Shown here piece after piece: positions 10,036 to 16,594 of a DNA stretch of 64,000 nt. Under the pieces are notes generated by a model. It saw only the letters and a list, made by a program, of their open reading frames with translations. It had not been told where the DNA came from and ran no database searches. A program made the position numbers and the translations under genes. Every line of letters begins with the position of its first letter. The stretch's first letter is position 1. This DNA comes from Actinomycetes bacterium. Lineage in GTDB: Bacteria; Actinomycetota; Acidimicrobiia; Acidimicrobiales; JAMCPL01. The DNA lies in contig JAKBVZ010000019.1 of NCBI GenBank assembly GCA_021841005.1, positions 62,001 to 126,000 of the forward strand. The letters are read 5' to 3'.

Positions 10036-10377
10036 ATGAACGCTACAGATATAATTGATCGTCAGGCGCTAAGGGGTGATATTCCCGATTTCGGTCCGGG
10101 AGATACCCTGAAAGTCCACGTGAGGGTCGTGGAGGGTACACGGGAACGTGTCCAGGTATTCCAGGGAGTTGTACTGAAACGCCAGGGGGCCGGCGCCAGG
10201 GAGACCTTTACGGTGAGGAAGGTCAGTTTCCAGGTAGGCGTCGAGAGGATATTTCCTGTACATTCTCCGGTGATTTCCAAGATTGAGGTGGTGTCGCGAG
10301 GCGATGTGAGGCGTGCAAAACTTTACTACTTGCGTGACCGGATTGGCAAAGCTGCGAAAGTAAAGGAGAAGCGCTGA
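10036..10377 (+). CDS. rplS: 50S ribosomal protein L19
   Basis: The product is bL19, which sits at the 30S-50S interface. It has 113 residues and the family pattern [30 protein letters not shown] and [12 protein letters not shown] purine-rich Shine-Dalgarno tract (GAAGAGATGGAGATG) precedes the ATG. The 168 bp between trmD and this gene contain no ORF I could support; a TATAGT at 9883 could be part of a promoter, but no -35 is evident. Confidence 0.97.
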   Translation: MNATDIIDRQALRGDIPDFGPGDTLKVHVRVVEGTRERVQVFQGVVLKRQGAGARETFTVRKVSFQVGVERIFPVHSPVISKIEVVSRGDVRRAKLYYLRDRIGKAAKVKEKR

Positions 10378-10404
10378 TCGGGACATAGTGTCGGGTACGT
10401 AACA

Positions 10405-10431
10405 CGCCCAGTTTGATGTACTTTCTGGGCG
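10405..10431. terminator. Hairpin between convergent rplS and PIG-L genes
   Basis: CGCCCAG and CTGGGCG form a perfect 7-bp stem around a 13-nt loop. It lies 27 bp after rplS and directly against the stop of the convergent deacetylase gene, so it may end transcription in both directions. The T-run on the plus side is short, so a simple intrinsic terminator is only moderately supported. Confidence 0.6.
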
Positions 10432-10432
10432 G

Positions 10433-11170
10433 TTAGGCTCCTGTGTGGACGCGCCTGAAGCTTTCGGCGAAGCTTGCTCCTACTTTCTGGCCTTCTCCTC
10501 GAGCTCTTTCCCTGATCAGGTCACCGATCCATTCGGCACTATCCACCTGGCTCTTCTGGCACTCTATCGATGCAACCTTTTTCGTGATGCTTGCCGTGAT
10601 ATCTATCCACACGGATGGCTCTAGGGTTCCCGAGAGGTAGGCATAATCCACCTGGTGTGGCTTGCCTGCTTCAGGGAAGTACAGAGGCATTGCTGCAGCT
10701 GGTGAGAGGGCATCCAGCGTGGCCATGCCAATTATGCGATGGTCTCGATGGTTGATGTATTCTTCGCCGAAAAGGACTGCAGTCGGATCGGGGCAGAACA
10801 CCACTTCGGGCTGCACTTCCCTGATGCACCGGACCAGTTTGCCGACCAGATCGAGATTGTTCTCCATCTCGCCATCCGGATAGCCTAGTAAGTGGGGCGT
10901 ATTGCAGCCTATGACCTCTGCCGATCGGGCCGCTTCTTTTTCTCGAACAGCAGCCAGCTCTCGAGGATCAGATGATGCGTTGCGGGACCCCTTTTCCCCT
11001 CTAGTGCAAATTACGACGTCCACGTTGCAACCGGCTTCGGCCCAAAGTGCGAGAGTACCTGCACACGATATGAATGGATCGTCAGGATGAGCATATATTG
11101 CAAGGGCTGTGCGTGGTATGTCCTGGATCGATGAGAACGTTCTCGATGGTTGAGCAGGCGGGGCCATCAC
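10433..11170 (-). CDS. PIG-L family N-acetylglucosaminyl deacetylase
   Basis: This 245-residue protein belongs to the zinc-dependent LmbE/PIG-L deacetylases, which remove acetyl groups from N-acetylglucosamine conjugates. The metal-binding motif AIYAHPDDPFISCAG lies near residues 25-40 and the later histidines are in YINHRDHRIIG. In actinobacteria the family includes MshB and Mca of mycothiol metabolism, but the sequence alone does not show which substrate is used. Its ATG overlaps the nrdR stop (ATGA), so it is probably translated from the nrdR transcript. Confidence 0.88.
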   Translation of the reverse strand: MMAPPAQPSRTFSSIQDIPRTALAIYAHPDDPFISCAGTLALWAEAGCNVDVVICTRGEKGSRNASSDPRELAAVREKEAARSAEVIGCNTPHLLGYPDGEMENNLDLVGKLVRCIREVQPEVVFCPDPTAVLFGEEYINHRDHRIIGMATLDALSPAAAMPLYFPEAGKPHQVDYAYLSGTLEPSVWIDITASITKKVASIECQKSQVDSAEWIGDLIRERARGEGQKVGASFAESFRRVHTGA

Positions 11171-11847
11171 GTATTGTTTCCAGCGTTTCCAGCTGGATTG
11201 CCATGCCTGATGGTCCTGGATTCTGGTGGTTCGCCCCGAGGGTCTCTCTTGCCGCCGGTCTGACCCTGCGCATCCCTGCTGCTCTGACGGTAACGTTGCG
11301 TGCCGTGTTGCGCGTCATTGCTTTCGGGTTCCTTGGGTTTCCTGGAATCCCTGGGCTCCCTGGCATGTTCACTACTGACGCCCGACCGCACGTGCCGGGT
11401 TTCTTTGATCAGCAGCCCGACTTCACGTTCGAAATCGCTGGGATTGGCGAAGTTCTTGTACACCGAGGCAAATCTCAGGTAAGCGACTTCGTCCAGTTCC
11501 CGTAGCCGATCCAGAACGGCGAGACCTATCTGACTGAAACTGACTTCCTTGCCTGAAGTCTTCAATGATTCTTCGACCAGCTGCACCAGCCTGCCAATCT
11601 GCTCGGCGCTGACCGGCCTGTTCTTGGTGGCCGCCCGTATCCCTCTGGCTACCTTGGCCGCTTCGAAGGGTTCTCTCGAGCCGGATCTCTTGATGACCCA
11701 CAACGGGGCATCCTCCAGGCGCTCGTAAGTGGTGAACCGCCGACGGCAGTTGAGGCATTCCCTCCGACGTCTGATGGATTCACCGTCGTCTGCCAGGCGG
11801 GAATCCACGACCTTGTCTTCCGAGTTCTGGCACCATGGACATCGCAT
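11167..11847 (-). CDS. nrdR: Transcriptional repressor NrdR with C-terminal extension
   Basis: NrdR represses ribonucleotide reductase genes in response to ATP/dATP. The start at 11847 gives MRCPWCQNSEDKVVDSR, with zinc-ribbon cysteines at residues 3, 6, 31 and 34, followed by an ATP-cone domain from about 46 to 136 (VIKRSGSREPFEAAKVARGI ... VAYLRFASVYKNF). The family is about 150-160 residues; this product has 226. The extra 70 residues are hydrophilic, rich in Arg, Glu, Gly and Pro, and probably disordered. The gene is divergent from the ROK kinase and couples to the PIG-L gene. Confidence 0.93.
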   Translation of the reverse strand: MRCPWCQNSEDKVVDSRLADDGESIRRRRECLNCRRRFTTYERLEDAPLWVIKRSGSREPFEAAKVARGIRAATKNRPVSAEQIGRLVQLVEESLKTSGKEVSFSQIGLAVLDRLRELDEVAYLRFASVYKNFANPSDFEREVGLLIKETRHVRSGVSSEHAREPRDSRKPKEPESNDAQHGTQRYRQSSRDAQGQTGGKRDPRGEPPESRTIRHGNPAGNAGNNT

Positions 11848-11983
11848 GTTAGCAGGATAGCTCGTTTTTCCGATACCGTCGAGCAATAGGCAGGCCAGCA
11901 GGGAGGTTGGATCAAGGAGCCGTACATGCAGGCGTTGTGCAAGGCAGGGAGGTTGGTCAATGTAAATATGTAAGAATGTAAAC

Positions 11984-12865
11984 ATGGAGTTGGTGCTGGC
12001 AATCGATATTGGCGCTTCCAAGATATCCTGCGGGCTTGTAGATGCTGCTGGGACGGTACTTGCCGTGAGGCGAGTGAAGACGCCAGTGGATCGTGGTGCC
12101 GATGGGGTTTTCGATGCATTGCGTAATGCGATACGCGGGACGCTACAAGATGGGATTGCCGGTGACTACCCTTCACCGGTGGCTTGCGGGATTGGAAGCG
12201 TAGGCCCCATGGAGAGTGGTGGCGCAAAGGTGTCTCCACTGAATATCCCGTCGTGGAAGGACTTTCCTCTGCTTGCCAGGGTCGAGGACCTGACCGGGCT
12301 GCCTACGGCAATTGACAACGATGCCAAGGCGCTTGCACTCGGTGAGGGGTGGGTAGGAGGTGCTAGGGGAGTGATGGATTATATCTCCATGGTCGTTTCG
12401 ACCGGAGTGGGTGGAGGTATTGTGCTCGGCGGGAAGCTCCTCGATGGTCACGGCGGCAATGCCGGGCACATAGGTCATGTGATCGTGGTACCGGATGGTC
12501 GCCGGTGTGCGTGCGGTGCCTACGGGTGCTTGGAGGCCGAGGCGTCCGGCACGGCCATTCAGGCCATTACGGGACGGCATCCGAGCGAGGCATCCGCCGG
12601 TACGATAGAGCGTACCGGCATGCTCGTCGGTTTGGCCGTGGCATCGGTAGCCAACTTGTTGGACTTGCAACTTTGCACGATTGCTGGTTCGGTGGCACTT
12701 GGTTACGGTAAGCGGTTCTTCGATGCAGCCAACAGGGAATTGGCTGTCCGGTCCCGTATCTCTTATGCTGCGAAGGCACGGATAGAGCCGTGCGGACTCG
12801 GTGCTGAGGGTCCGCTCGTGGGCGCCGGTGCTGTAGGGTGGCGAGGAATCGGAAGGTTGGGCTGA
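11984..12865 (+). CDS. ROK-family glucokinase
   Basis: This 293-residue protein is a ROK-family sugar kinase, most likely a glucokinase phosphorylating glucose at C6. The N-terminal phosphate loop DIGASKISCGLVDAAG is at residues 6-21. The zinc/ROK signature is NAGHIGHVIV followed by CACGAYGCLEAEASGTAI near residues 160-195, with the expected C-x-C-G-x2-G-C-x-E spacing. The region between its start and nrdR holds a TGTAA-rich run (TGTAAATATGTAAGAATG) just before the ATG that could include a promoter or operator. Substrate preference cannot be fixed from sequence. Confidence 0.88.
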   Translation: MELVLAIDIGASKISCGLVDAAGTVLAVRRVKTPVDRGADGVFDALRNAIRGTLQDGIAGDYPSPVACGIGSVGPMESGGAKVSPLNIPSWKDFPLLARVEDLTGLPTAIDNDAKALALGEGWVGGARGVMDYISMVVSTGVGGGIVLGGKLLDGHGGNAGHIGHVIVVPDGRRCACGAYGCLEAEASGTAIQAITGRHPSEASAGTIERTGMLVGLAVASVANLLDLQLCTIAGSVALGYGKRFFDAANRELAVRSRISYAAKARIEPCGLGAEGPLVGAGAVGWRGIGRLG

Positions 12866-12923
12866 ATGCAGCTAGGTTGCAAAGACGGGCGGTGCAAAGA
12901 TCAATGCCGGATACGGTGATGTG

Positions 12924-13178
12924 ATGATGCGTATCTCGACCGTTGCCATTGCTCTTGCGCTACGTCCCTGGTTATGGCCTATAGCGATACGTCAGGCATT
13001 GCGGATTTCGCCGGCTCGTTGGTGGCTGAAAGTGCCGCCACTCCCTGCACCGGACTCTGGGTATATGCGCATGAGGTCCATCATCGCTTATGGGGGTGAT
13101 GGCAGGAAGATCCCGGATGCTGGCGATATCGTGAGATATCTGGAGTGGTGTAGGGATGCCGGCCGTTATATCCGGTGA
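12924..13178 (+). CDS. Small conserved actinobacterial protein of unknown function
   Basis: This protein of about 84 residues has the pattern RPWLWPIAIRQALRI, then PARWWLKVPPLPAPDSGYMRMRSIIAYGG and a C-terminal DAGDIVRYLEWCRDAGRYIR. I recall the Trp-Trp, PPLP.PD.YxRxR and GDxVxYLxWC features from short uncharacterised actinobacterial proteins, but I do not know a function. Three start codons are adjacent (GTG 12921, ATG 12924, ATG 12927). A TACGGT six bases before ATG 12924 would suit a leaderless start. It lies between the ROK kinase and the lipoate-ligase-like gene. Confidence 0.7.
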   Translation: MMRISTVAIALALRPWLWPIAIRQALRISPARWWLKVPPLPAPDSGYMRMRSIIAYGGDGRKIPDAGDIVRYLEWCRDAGRYIR

Positions 13179-13207
13179 GCAGGCTGGTGGTCCGGCAGAT
13201 TTTCAGG

Positions 13208-13246
13208 GAGCCTCTTGAAAGAGCCTCTTGAAAGAGCCTCTTGAAA
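13208..13246 (+). repeat. Three tandem 13-bp repeats
   Basis: GAGCCTCTTGAAA occurs three times head to tail at 13208, 13221 and 13234. The array lies at the 5' end of the lipoate-ligase-like frame, contains several TTG codons and makes the start of that gene ambiguous. Confidence 0.9.
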
Positions 13247-13269
13247 GAAACGTTTGCGTGCCTTTGAAC

Positions 13270-14124
13270 ATGTGGCAAGTGGTGGAGAGGCGGGGTTCTG
13301 CCGGGGCGCTTCATGAGACGTGGCCCGACCGCTCCGAGCGCGCGTCGCGTACGGTGGCGTTCAGCGAGGTGACCAACGAAGCGCTTGTCATAGGTAGCAT
13401 GCAGCCTCTCGCCAGCAGACAGCCCGATCCTCCTGCGGCATTAAGACAATCTCGTCGATGCGGGTGCGCAAGAAGCACTCTCGCCAGCAGACAGCCCGAT
13501 CCTCCTGCGGCATCCAGCATGAGCAGGGAAGAGCGTTCTACTGATGGTACCCTGGCTGGTACCCATGCCATGCCTGCCGCCATACCTGCCGGGACGAAAT
13601 GCCCTCTGGAGGTGGTCAGGCGCCGTAGTGGCGGCGGGGCGGTCTACGTTGCCCCTGGACAACAGCTCTGGGTAGATATGTGGATTCCGAGGGATGATCC
13701 CCTTTTCGAAGAGGATGTCCTGCGAACATCGATAGTGGCTGGACGGGTGTGGGCTGGTGCCCTAGAGCAGTTGGGAGTGTCCAGGATAGACATTCACGAC
13801 GGGCGGGTGATGCTCGGGCAGTGGGGGGCTCTTGCATGTTTTGCATCACTCGGGCCAGGCGAAGTGCTTACCGACGGGCGCAAGTCGGTAGGTATATCTC
13901 AGCGGCGCGATAGGGATGGTGCGTGGCTCCAGACCATGCTTCCGCTTGTATGGGATCCTGCTTATTGGGTTCCCAACCTGACCTGTGTCGGCATGAGGCA
14001 GGATGATTCCAAGGCCCTAGAGCAATGGCTTATGGATAACGTCGCTGGTCACATCGATATCTCTCTTGGATCGATCGCACGCAATGTTCTGATGGATGTG
14101 ATCATCTCCCATCTCCCGCTGTAG
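13270..14124 (+). CDS. Lipoate-protein ligase A family protein with repeat-bearing insert
   Basis: The protein belongs to the biotin/lipoate A/B ligase family, whose members attach lipoate or a similar acyl group to a lysine of carrier domains. The motif VVRRRSGGGAVYVAPGQQLW is the family nucleotide/lipoyl loop, and GRKSVGISQRRDRDGAWLQT contains the expected active-site lysine segment. Between LVIGSMQ and EVVRRRSGGG, which are normally close, is an insert of about 60 residues containing LASRQPDPPAA twice. ATG 13270 opens at the conserved WQVVERRGSAGALHE; a TTG at 13228 inside the 13-bp repeats is an alternative. Whether it is a true lipoate ligase or a paralogue of unknown substrate is open. 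Confidence 0.78.
   Translation: MWQVVERRGSAGALHETWPDRSERASRTVAFSEVTNEALVIGSMQPLASRQPDPPAALRQSRRCGCARSTLASRQPDPPAASSMSREERSTDGTLAGTHAMPAAIPAGTKCPLEVVRRRSGGGAVYVAPGQQLWVDMWIPRDDPLFEEDVLRTSIVAGRVWAGALEQLGVSRIDIHDGRVMLGQWGALACFASLGPGEVLTDGRKSVGISQRRDRDGAWLQTMLPLVWDPAYWVPNLTCVGMRQDDSKALEQWLMDNVAGHIDISLGSIARNVLMDVIISHLPL
13406..13512 (+). repeat. Pair of 35-bp direct repeats, 72-bp period, inside the lipoate-ligase-like gene
   Basis: The copies at 13406-13440 and 13478-13512 are identical and begin CTCTCGCCAGCAGACAGC. The 37 bases between them are unrelated to the 37 bases that follow, so this is a spaced repeat and not a simple tandem duplication. The period is 24 codons, so both copies encode LASRQPDPPAA in frame. 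Confidence 0.92.
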
Positions 14125-14198
14125 CGCGTCATTATCAAGTTGGTCGCAACCTTACCATCGAGATGGATGTGATCATCTCCCATTTCCCGCTGTAGCGC
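14091..14198 (+). repeat. Pair of 37-bp direct repeats, 71-bp period, over the ligase stop codon
   Basis: The copies at 14091-14127 and 14162-14198 begin GATGGATGTGATCATCTCCC and differ at one base. The first copy contains the last codons and stop (TAG) of the lipoate-ligase-like gene. The second lies in the intergenic region. The 34 bases between them are unique. Confidence 0.9.
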
Positions 14199-14485
14199 AG
14201 GGCTGCGCAGGTGGTACGAGTTGGCGCAGGGTTACGCACGCGAAAAGATAAAAGACATACGTAATGCTTCCCGCGTATCCTGCAGGCTGCCGGCAGGTTG
14301 GTGGACTTCGGCGGTGGCAGGTTGGCCTGAAGGATATCCGGCTAAAAAAATGCTAGGTATCCACCTCTGGGGGACATAGTGGTGTAAAGTGGATCAAATT
14401 GGAGCACTAGGGAGGCATCTGCGAGGCAAATGCCCATTGTCGCCCTTGTTCCAGATGTGCATTACAGGATCGAGAGAAGGCTGAC
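14125..14485 (+). other. Intergenic region before mraZ
   Basis: These 361 bases hold the second 37-bp repeat copy (14162-14198), an A-run at 14344-14350 and the MraZ operator repeats at 14366-14402. I see no credible gene. The operator suggests that the division-cluster promoter lies at about 14300-14400. Confidence 0.7.
14366..14402 (+). promoter_or_regulatory. MraZ box: four direct repeats at 10-bp spacing
   Basis: TCTGGGG, ATAGTGG, AAAGTGG and AAATTGG start at 14366, 14376, 14386 and 14396, exactly one helical turn apart. MraZ proteins are known to bind TGGG- or AGTGG-type direct repeats of this periodicity upstream of their own gene. The array ends 83 bp before the mraZ start, where an autoregulatory operator is expected. 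Confidence 0.75.
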
Positions 14486-14908
14486 ATGGAAGGTTTTTTT
14501 GGTCGTTACGACCATAGACTTGATGCCAAGGGTAGGTTGACCCTGCCTGCGCGCTTCAGCTCATCTTTTGACGAAGGGGCTTTCCTATCCTCGTACTCGG
14601 GTGGCTGCCTTGCTCTATGGACTCCTGTGGAGTTCGGTATCCGGATGAGAGAGATGCAGGAGAAAGCATCCACTTCGGTGGAGTGGCGTAACCTGGTGCG
14701 CGTTTGGGCTGCCGGTACATATCAGGCCGAAAAGGATGCTCAGGCCAGGATCGTCATACCACCTCATCTCCGTGCTTTTGCAGGACTTGGGTCAGAGGTG
14801 GTCATTTCGGGAGTGATAGATCATGTGGAGATCTGGAATCCGGCTCGCTGGAGGGAGATGGAGGAGTCGCAAGAGAGGATGCTGGTTCTTGGCGAGGAGG
14901 CTATATGA
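14486..14908 (+). CDS. mraZ: Transcriptional regulator MraZ
   Basis: MraZ is a ring-shaped AbrB-like DNA-binding protein that controls the division and cell-wall cluster. The 140-residue product has both half-domains: MEGFFGRYDHRLDAKGRLTLPARF at the start and YQAEKDAQARIVIPPHLRAFAGLG in the second half, each with the D-x-K/Q-x-R-hydrophobic-P core. A GAGAGAAGG ribosome-binding site precedes the ATG. It opens the cluster and faces its predicted operator. Confidence 0.97.
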   Translation: MEGFFGRYDHRLDAKGRLTLPARFSSSFDEGAFLSSYSGGCLALWTPVEFGIRMREMQEKASTSVEWRNLVRVWAAGTYQAEKDAQARIVIPPHLRAFAGLGSEVVISGVIDHVEIWNPARWREMEESQERMLVLGEEAI

Positions 14909-14927
14909 GCATGGAGGGTCAGGCGTC

Positions 14928-15890
14928 ATGAGGTCTGTGACTGCGGGCACGTATCACGAGCCCGTGATGGTTGACATGGTCGTACAACTTTTCCAACCGG
15001 TTCCTCCAGGGATCATTATTGATGCGACCATCGGTACCGGCGGTCATTCCGAGGCGCTGCTGGCCGCTTGCGATCAGGTGTCGGTGGCCGGTATCGACAG
15101 GGATGCTGAGGCGCTGGCTATTGCTCGGCTACGCCTGGCTCCGTTTGGGAACAGGATCAAACTGATCCACGGCAGGTTCTCGGATATGGAGAAGTTGCTG
15201 GCCACGAGCGGCTTGGGTACGGATTCGATTTGCGGGGTGTTGCTGGATCTCGGTATCAGCTCGTTGCAGGTGGAGGAATCCTCCAGAGGATTTTCCTACA
15301 TGGTGGATGGCCCTCTTGATATGCGGATGGATGCCAGCCAAGGCATGACTGCAGCAGACATTGTGAACGGAGCATCCGAACAATATCTTACAAAAATATT
15401 TGTCGACAATGGCGAGTACCGTAACGCGCGTAGGGTGGCAAAGGCCATCGTGTCATCCCGGCCATTGAAGACTACCGGAGAGTTGGTACGGGTGATCACC
15501 GGCGCGTCCACCAGCAGTATGCAGCGGAGAAAGGGCCACCCGGCAAAGCGGTTTTTCCAGGCATTGCGGACAATCGTCAACGAGGAACAGGCGGAACTCG
15601 CCGGAGTGCTGGACAATGCTTTCAAACTGCTCATGGGAGGTGGCCGTCTCGTCGTGATTTCATACCATTCCGGGGAGGACCAGGTAGTGAAGGAGTCCAT
15701 GGCCCAAGCGGTCAGCGGTGGATGCAAGTGTCCACCCCAGCTGCCCTGCCAATGCGGGGCGGTTTCCCTGGGCAGGCTGGTATTCCGGGGAACTCGCAAG
15801 CCGTCGGAGGAAGAGGTGGTGTACAACTCACGTTCCAGGAGCGCCCGGCTCCGGGCGTTCGAGCGCGTGCAGGCGGATGGACAGTCATGA
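14928..15890 (+). CDS. rsmH: 16S rRNA (cytosine-1402-N4) methyltransferase RsmH
   Basis: RsmH methylates N4 of C1402 in 16S rRNA. The 320-residue product starts TYHEPVMVDMV after a short leader, binds SAM through DATIGTGGHSEALL, and carries GVLLDLGISSLQVEESSRGFSY, HPAKRFFQALRTIVN and VVISYHSGEDQVVKE, all typical of the family. The ATG at 14928 fits the family start; an in-frame start at 14823 inside mraZ would add an Arg-rich out-of-family leader. The TGA overlaps the next gene's ATG. Confidence 0.95.
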   Translation: MRSVTAGTYHEPVMVDMVVQLFQPVPPGIIIDATIGTGGHSEALLAACDQVSVAGIDRDAEALAIARLRLAPFGNRIKLIHGRFSDMEKLLATSGLGTDSICGVLLDLGISSLQVEESSRGFSYMVDGPLDMRMDASQGMTAADIVNGASEQYLTKIFVDNGEYRNARRVAKAIVSSRPLKTTGELVRVITGASTSSMQRRKGHPAKRFFQALRTIVNEEQAELAGVLDNAFKLLMGGGRLVVISYHSGEDQVVKESMAQAVSGGCKCPPQLPCQCGAVSLGRLVFRGTRKPSEEEVVYNSRSRSARLRAFERVQADGQS

Positions 15891-16594
15891 AGGCTCCTCC
15901 AGCTACTAGCCGTAAAGGGTGCGCCACTGGAGCACCCGCATCCACTCGCCACGGTGGTCCTGCGGCCGCAGGGAGGAAGTCCAGACCCAGCCCTTCGCCC
16001 CAGCGCCTTCCGAGGAAGGCACCAGTCATTGTCCCAGCGCCTTCCAAAGCTAGAAGGACATTCCTGCCTGGCTGGACCTTGATTGCTTGCGGGTGTCTGT
16101 TCCTGCTGCTCTGCGTAGTCGCGGTTCTGGCGGGGGAGGCACTGCTTACTTCTAGGCAGGTGGCGGTGGGAGAGCTGAGGAGCCGGCTGGCGTCGCAACA
16201 GGCACTCCGTAACGATCTGTCTACGGAATTGGGACTGCTCGGTCAGCCTGATCATCTACTTTCGAGGGTGCTTGCAGTAGCTGCACCTGCAAGCCCAGCA
16301 GCAAATTCCACCGCACACGGTGCCGTTCACGGTACTGCTGCAAATTCTCCTGCTCATGCCAGTGCTCATGTCGATCAAGGCGCAACGGCCGTATCTCAGG
16401 CATTTCCCCGTAGTGGTAGCGGAAGGATAGTGAAGAAGGGCAATCCGCAGCAGGATGTTCCAGCTGGGAGCATCACGCAAAACAATACCAGCTCGAGATC
16501 TGTACCGGTTTCAGGCTTGCCATCCAGACCGGCAGGTTACAGCGGCGCATCAGGTCATAGCAGCGCGGTTAAAGGGGGGTCAACGAGAGGATGA
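15887..16594 (+). CDS. FtsL-like septum-associated membrane protein
   Basis: This 235-residue protein occupies the ftsL position between rsmH and ftsI. It has a basic, Pro/Ala-rich cytoplasmic N-terminus of about 58 residues, one membrane segment (LIACGCLFLLLCVVAVLAG) and then a short heptad-like stretch (VGELRSRLASQQALRNDLSTELGLL) ending in PDHLL. This is the topology of FtsL, which forms the FtsQLB complex. The remaining 110 residues are a low-complexity Ala/Ser/Gly/His-rich tail longer than usual. Assignment rests on context and topology; sequence identity in this family is always weak. It overlaps both neighbours by ATGA. Confidence 0.75.
   Translation: MKAPPATSRKGCATGAPASTRHGGPAAAGRKSRPSPSPQRLPRKAPVIVPAPSKARRTFLPGWTLIACGCLFLLLCVVAVLAGEALLTSRQVAVGELRSRLASQQALRNDLSTELGLLGQPDHLLSRVLAVAAPASPAANSTAHGAVHGTAANSPAHASAHVDQGATAVSQAFPRSGSGRIVKKGNPQQDVPAGSITQNNTSSRSVPVSGLPSRPAGYSGASGHSSAVKGGSTRG

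Noticed and set aside
10433-12021. Plus-strand ORFs over nrdR and the PIG-L gene
   Set aside because: They are antisense to two clear conserved genes.
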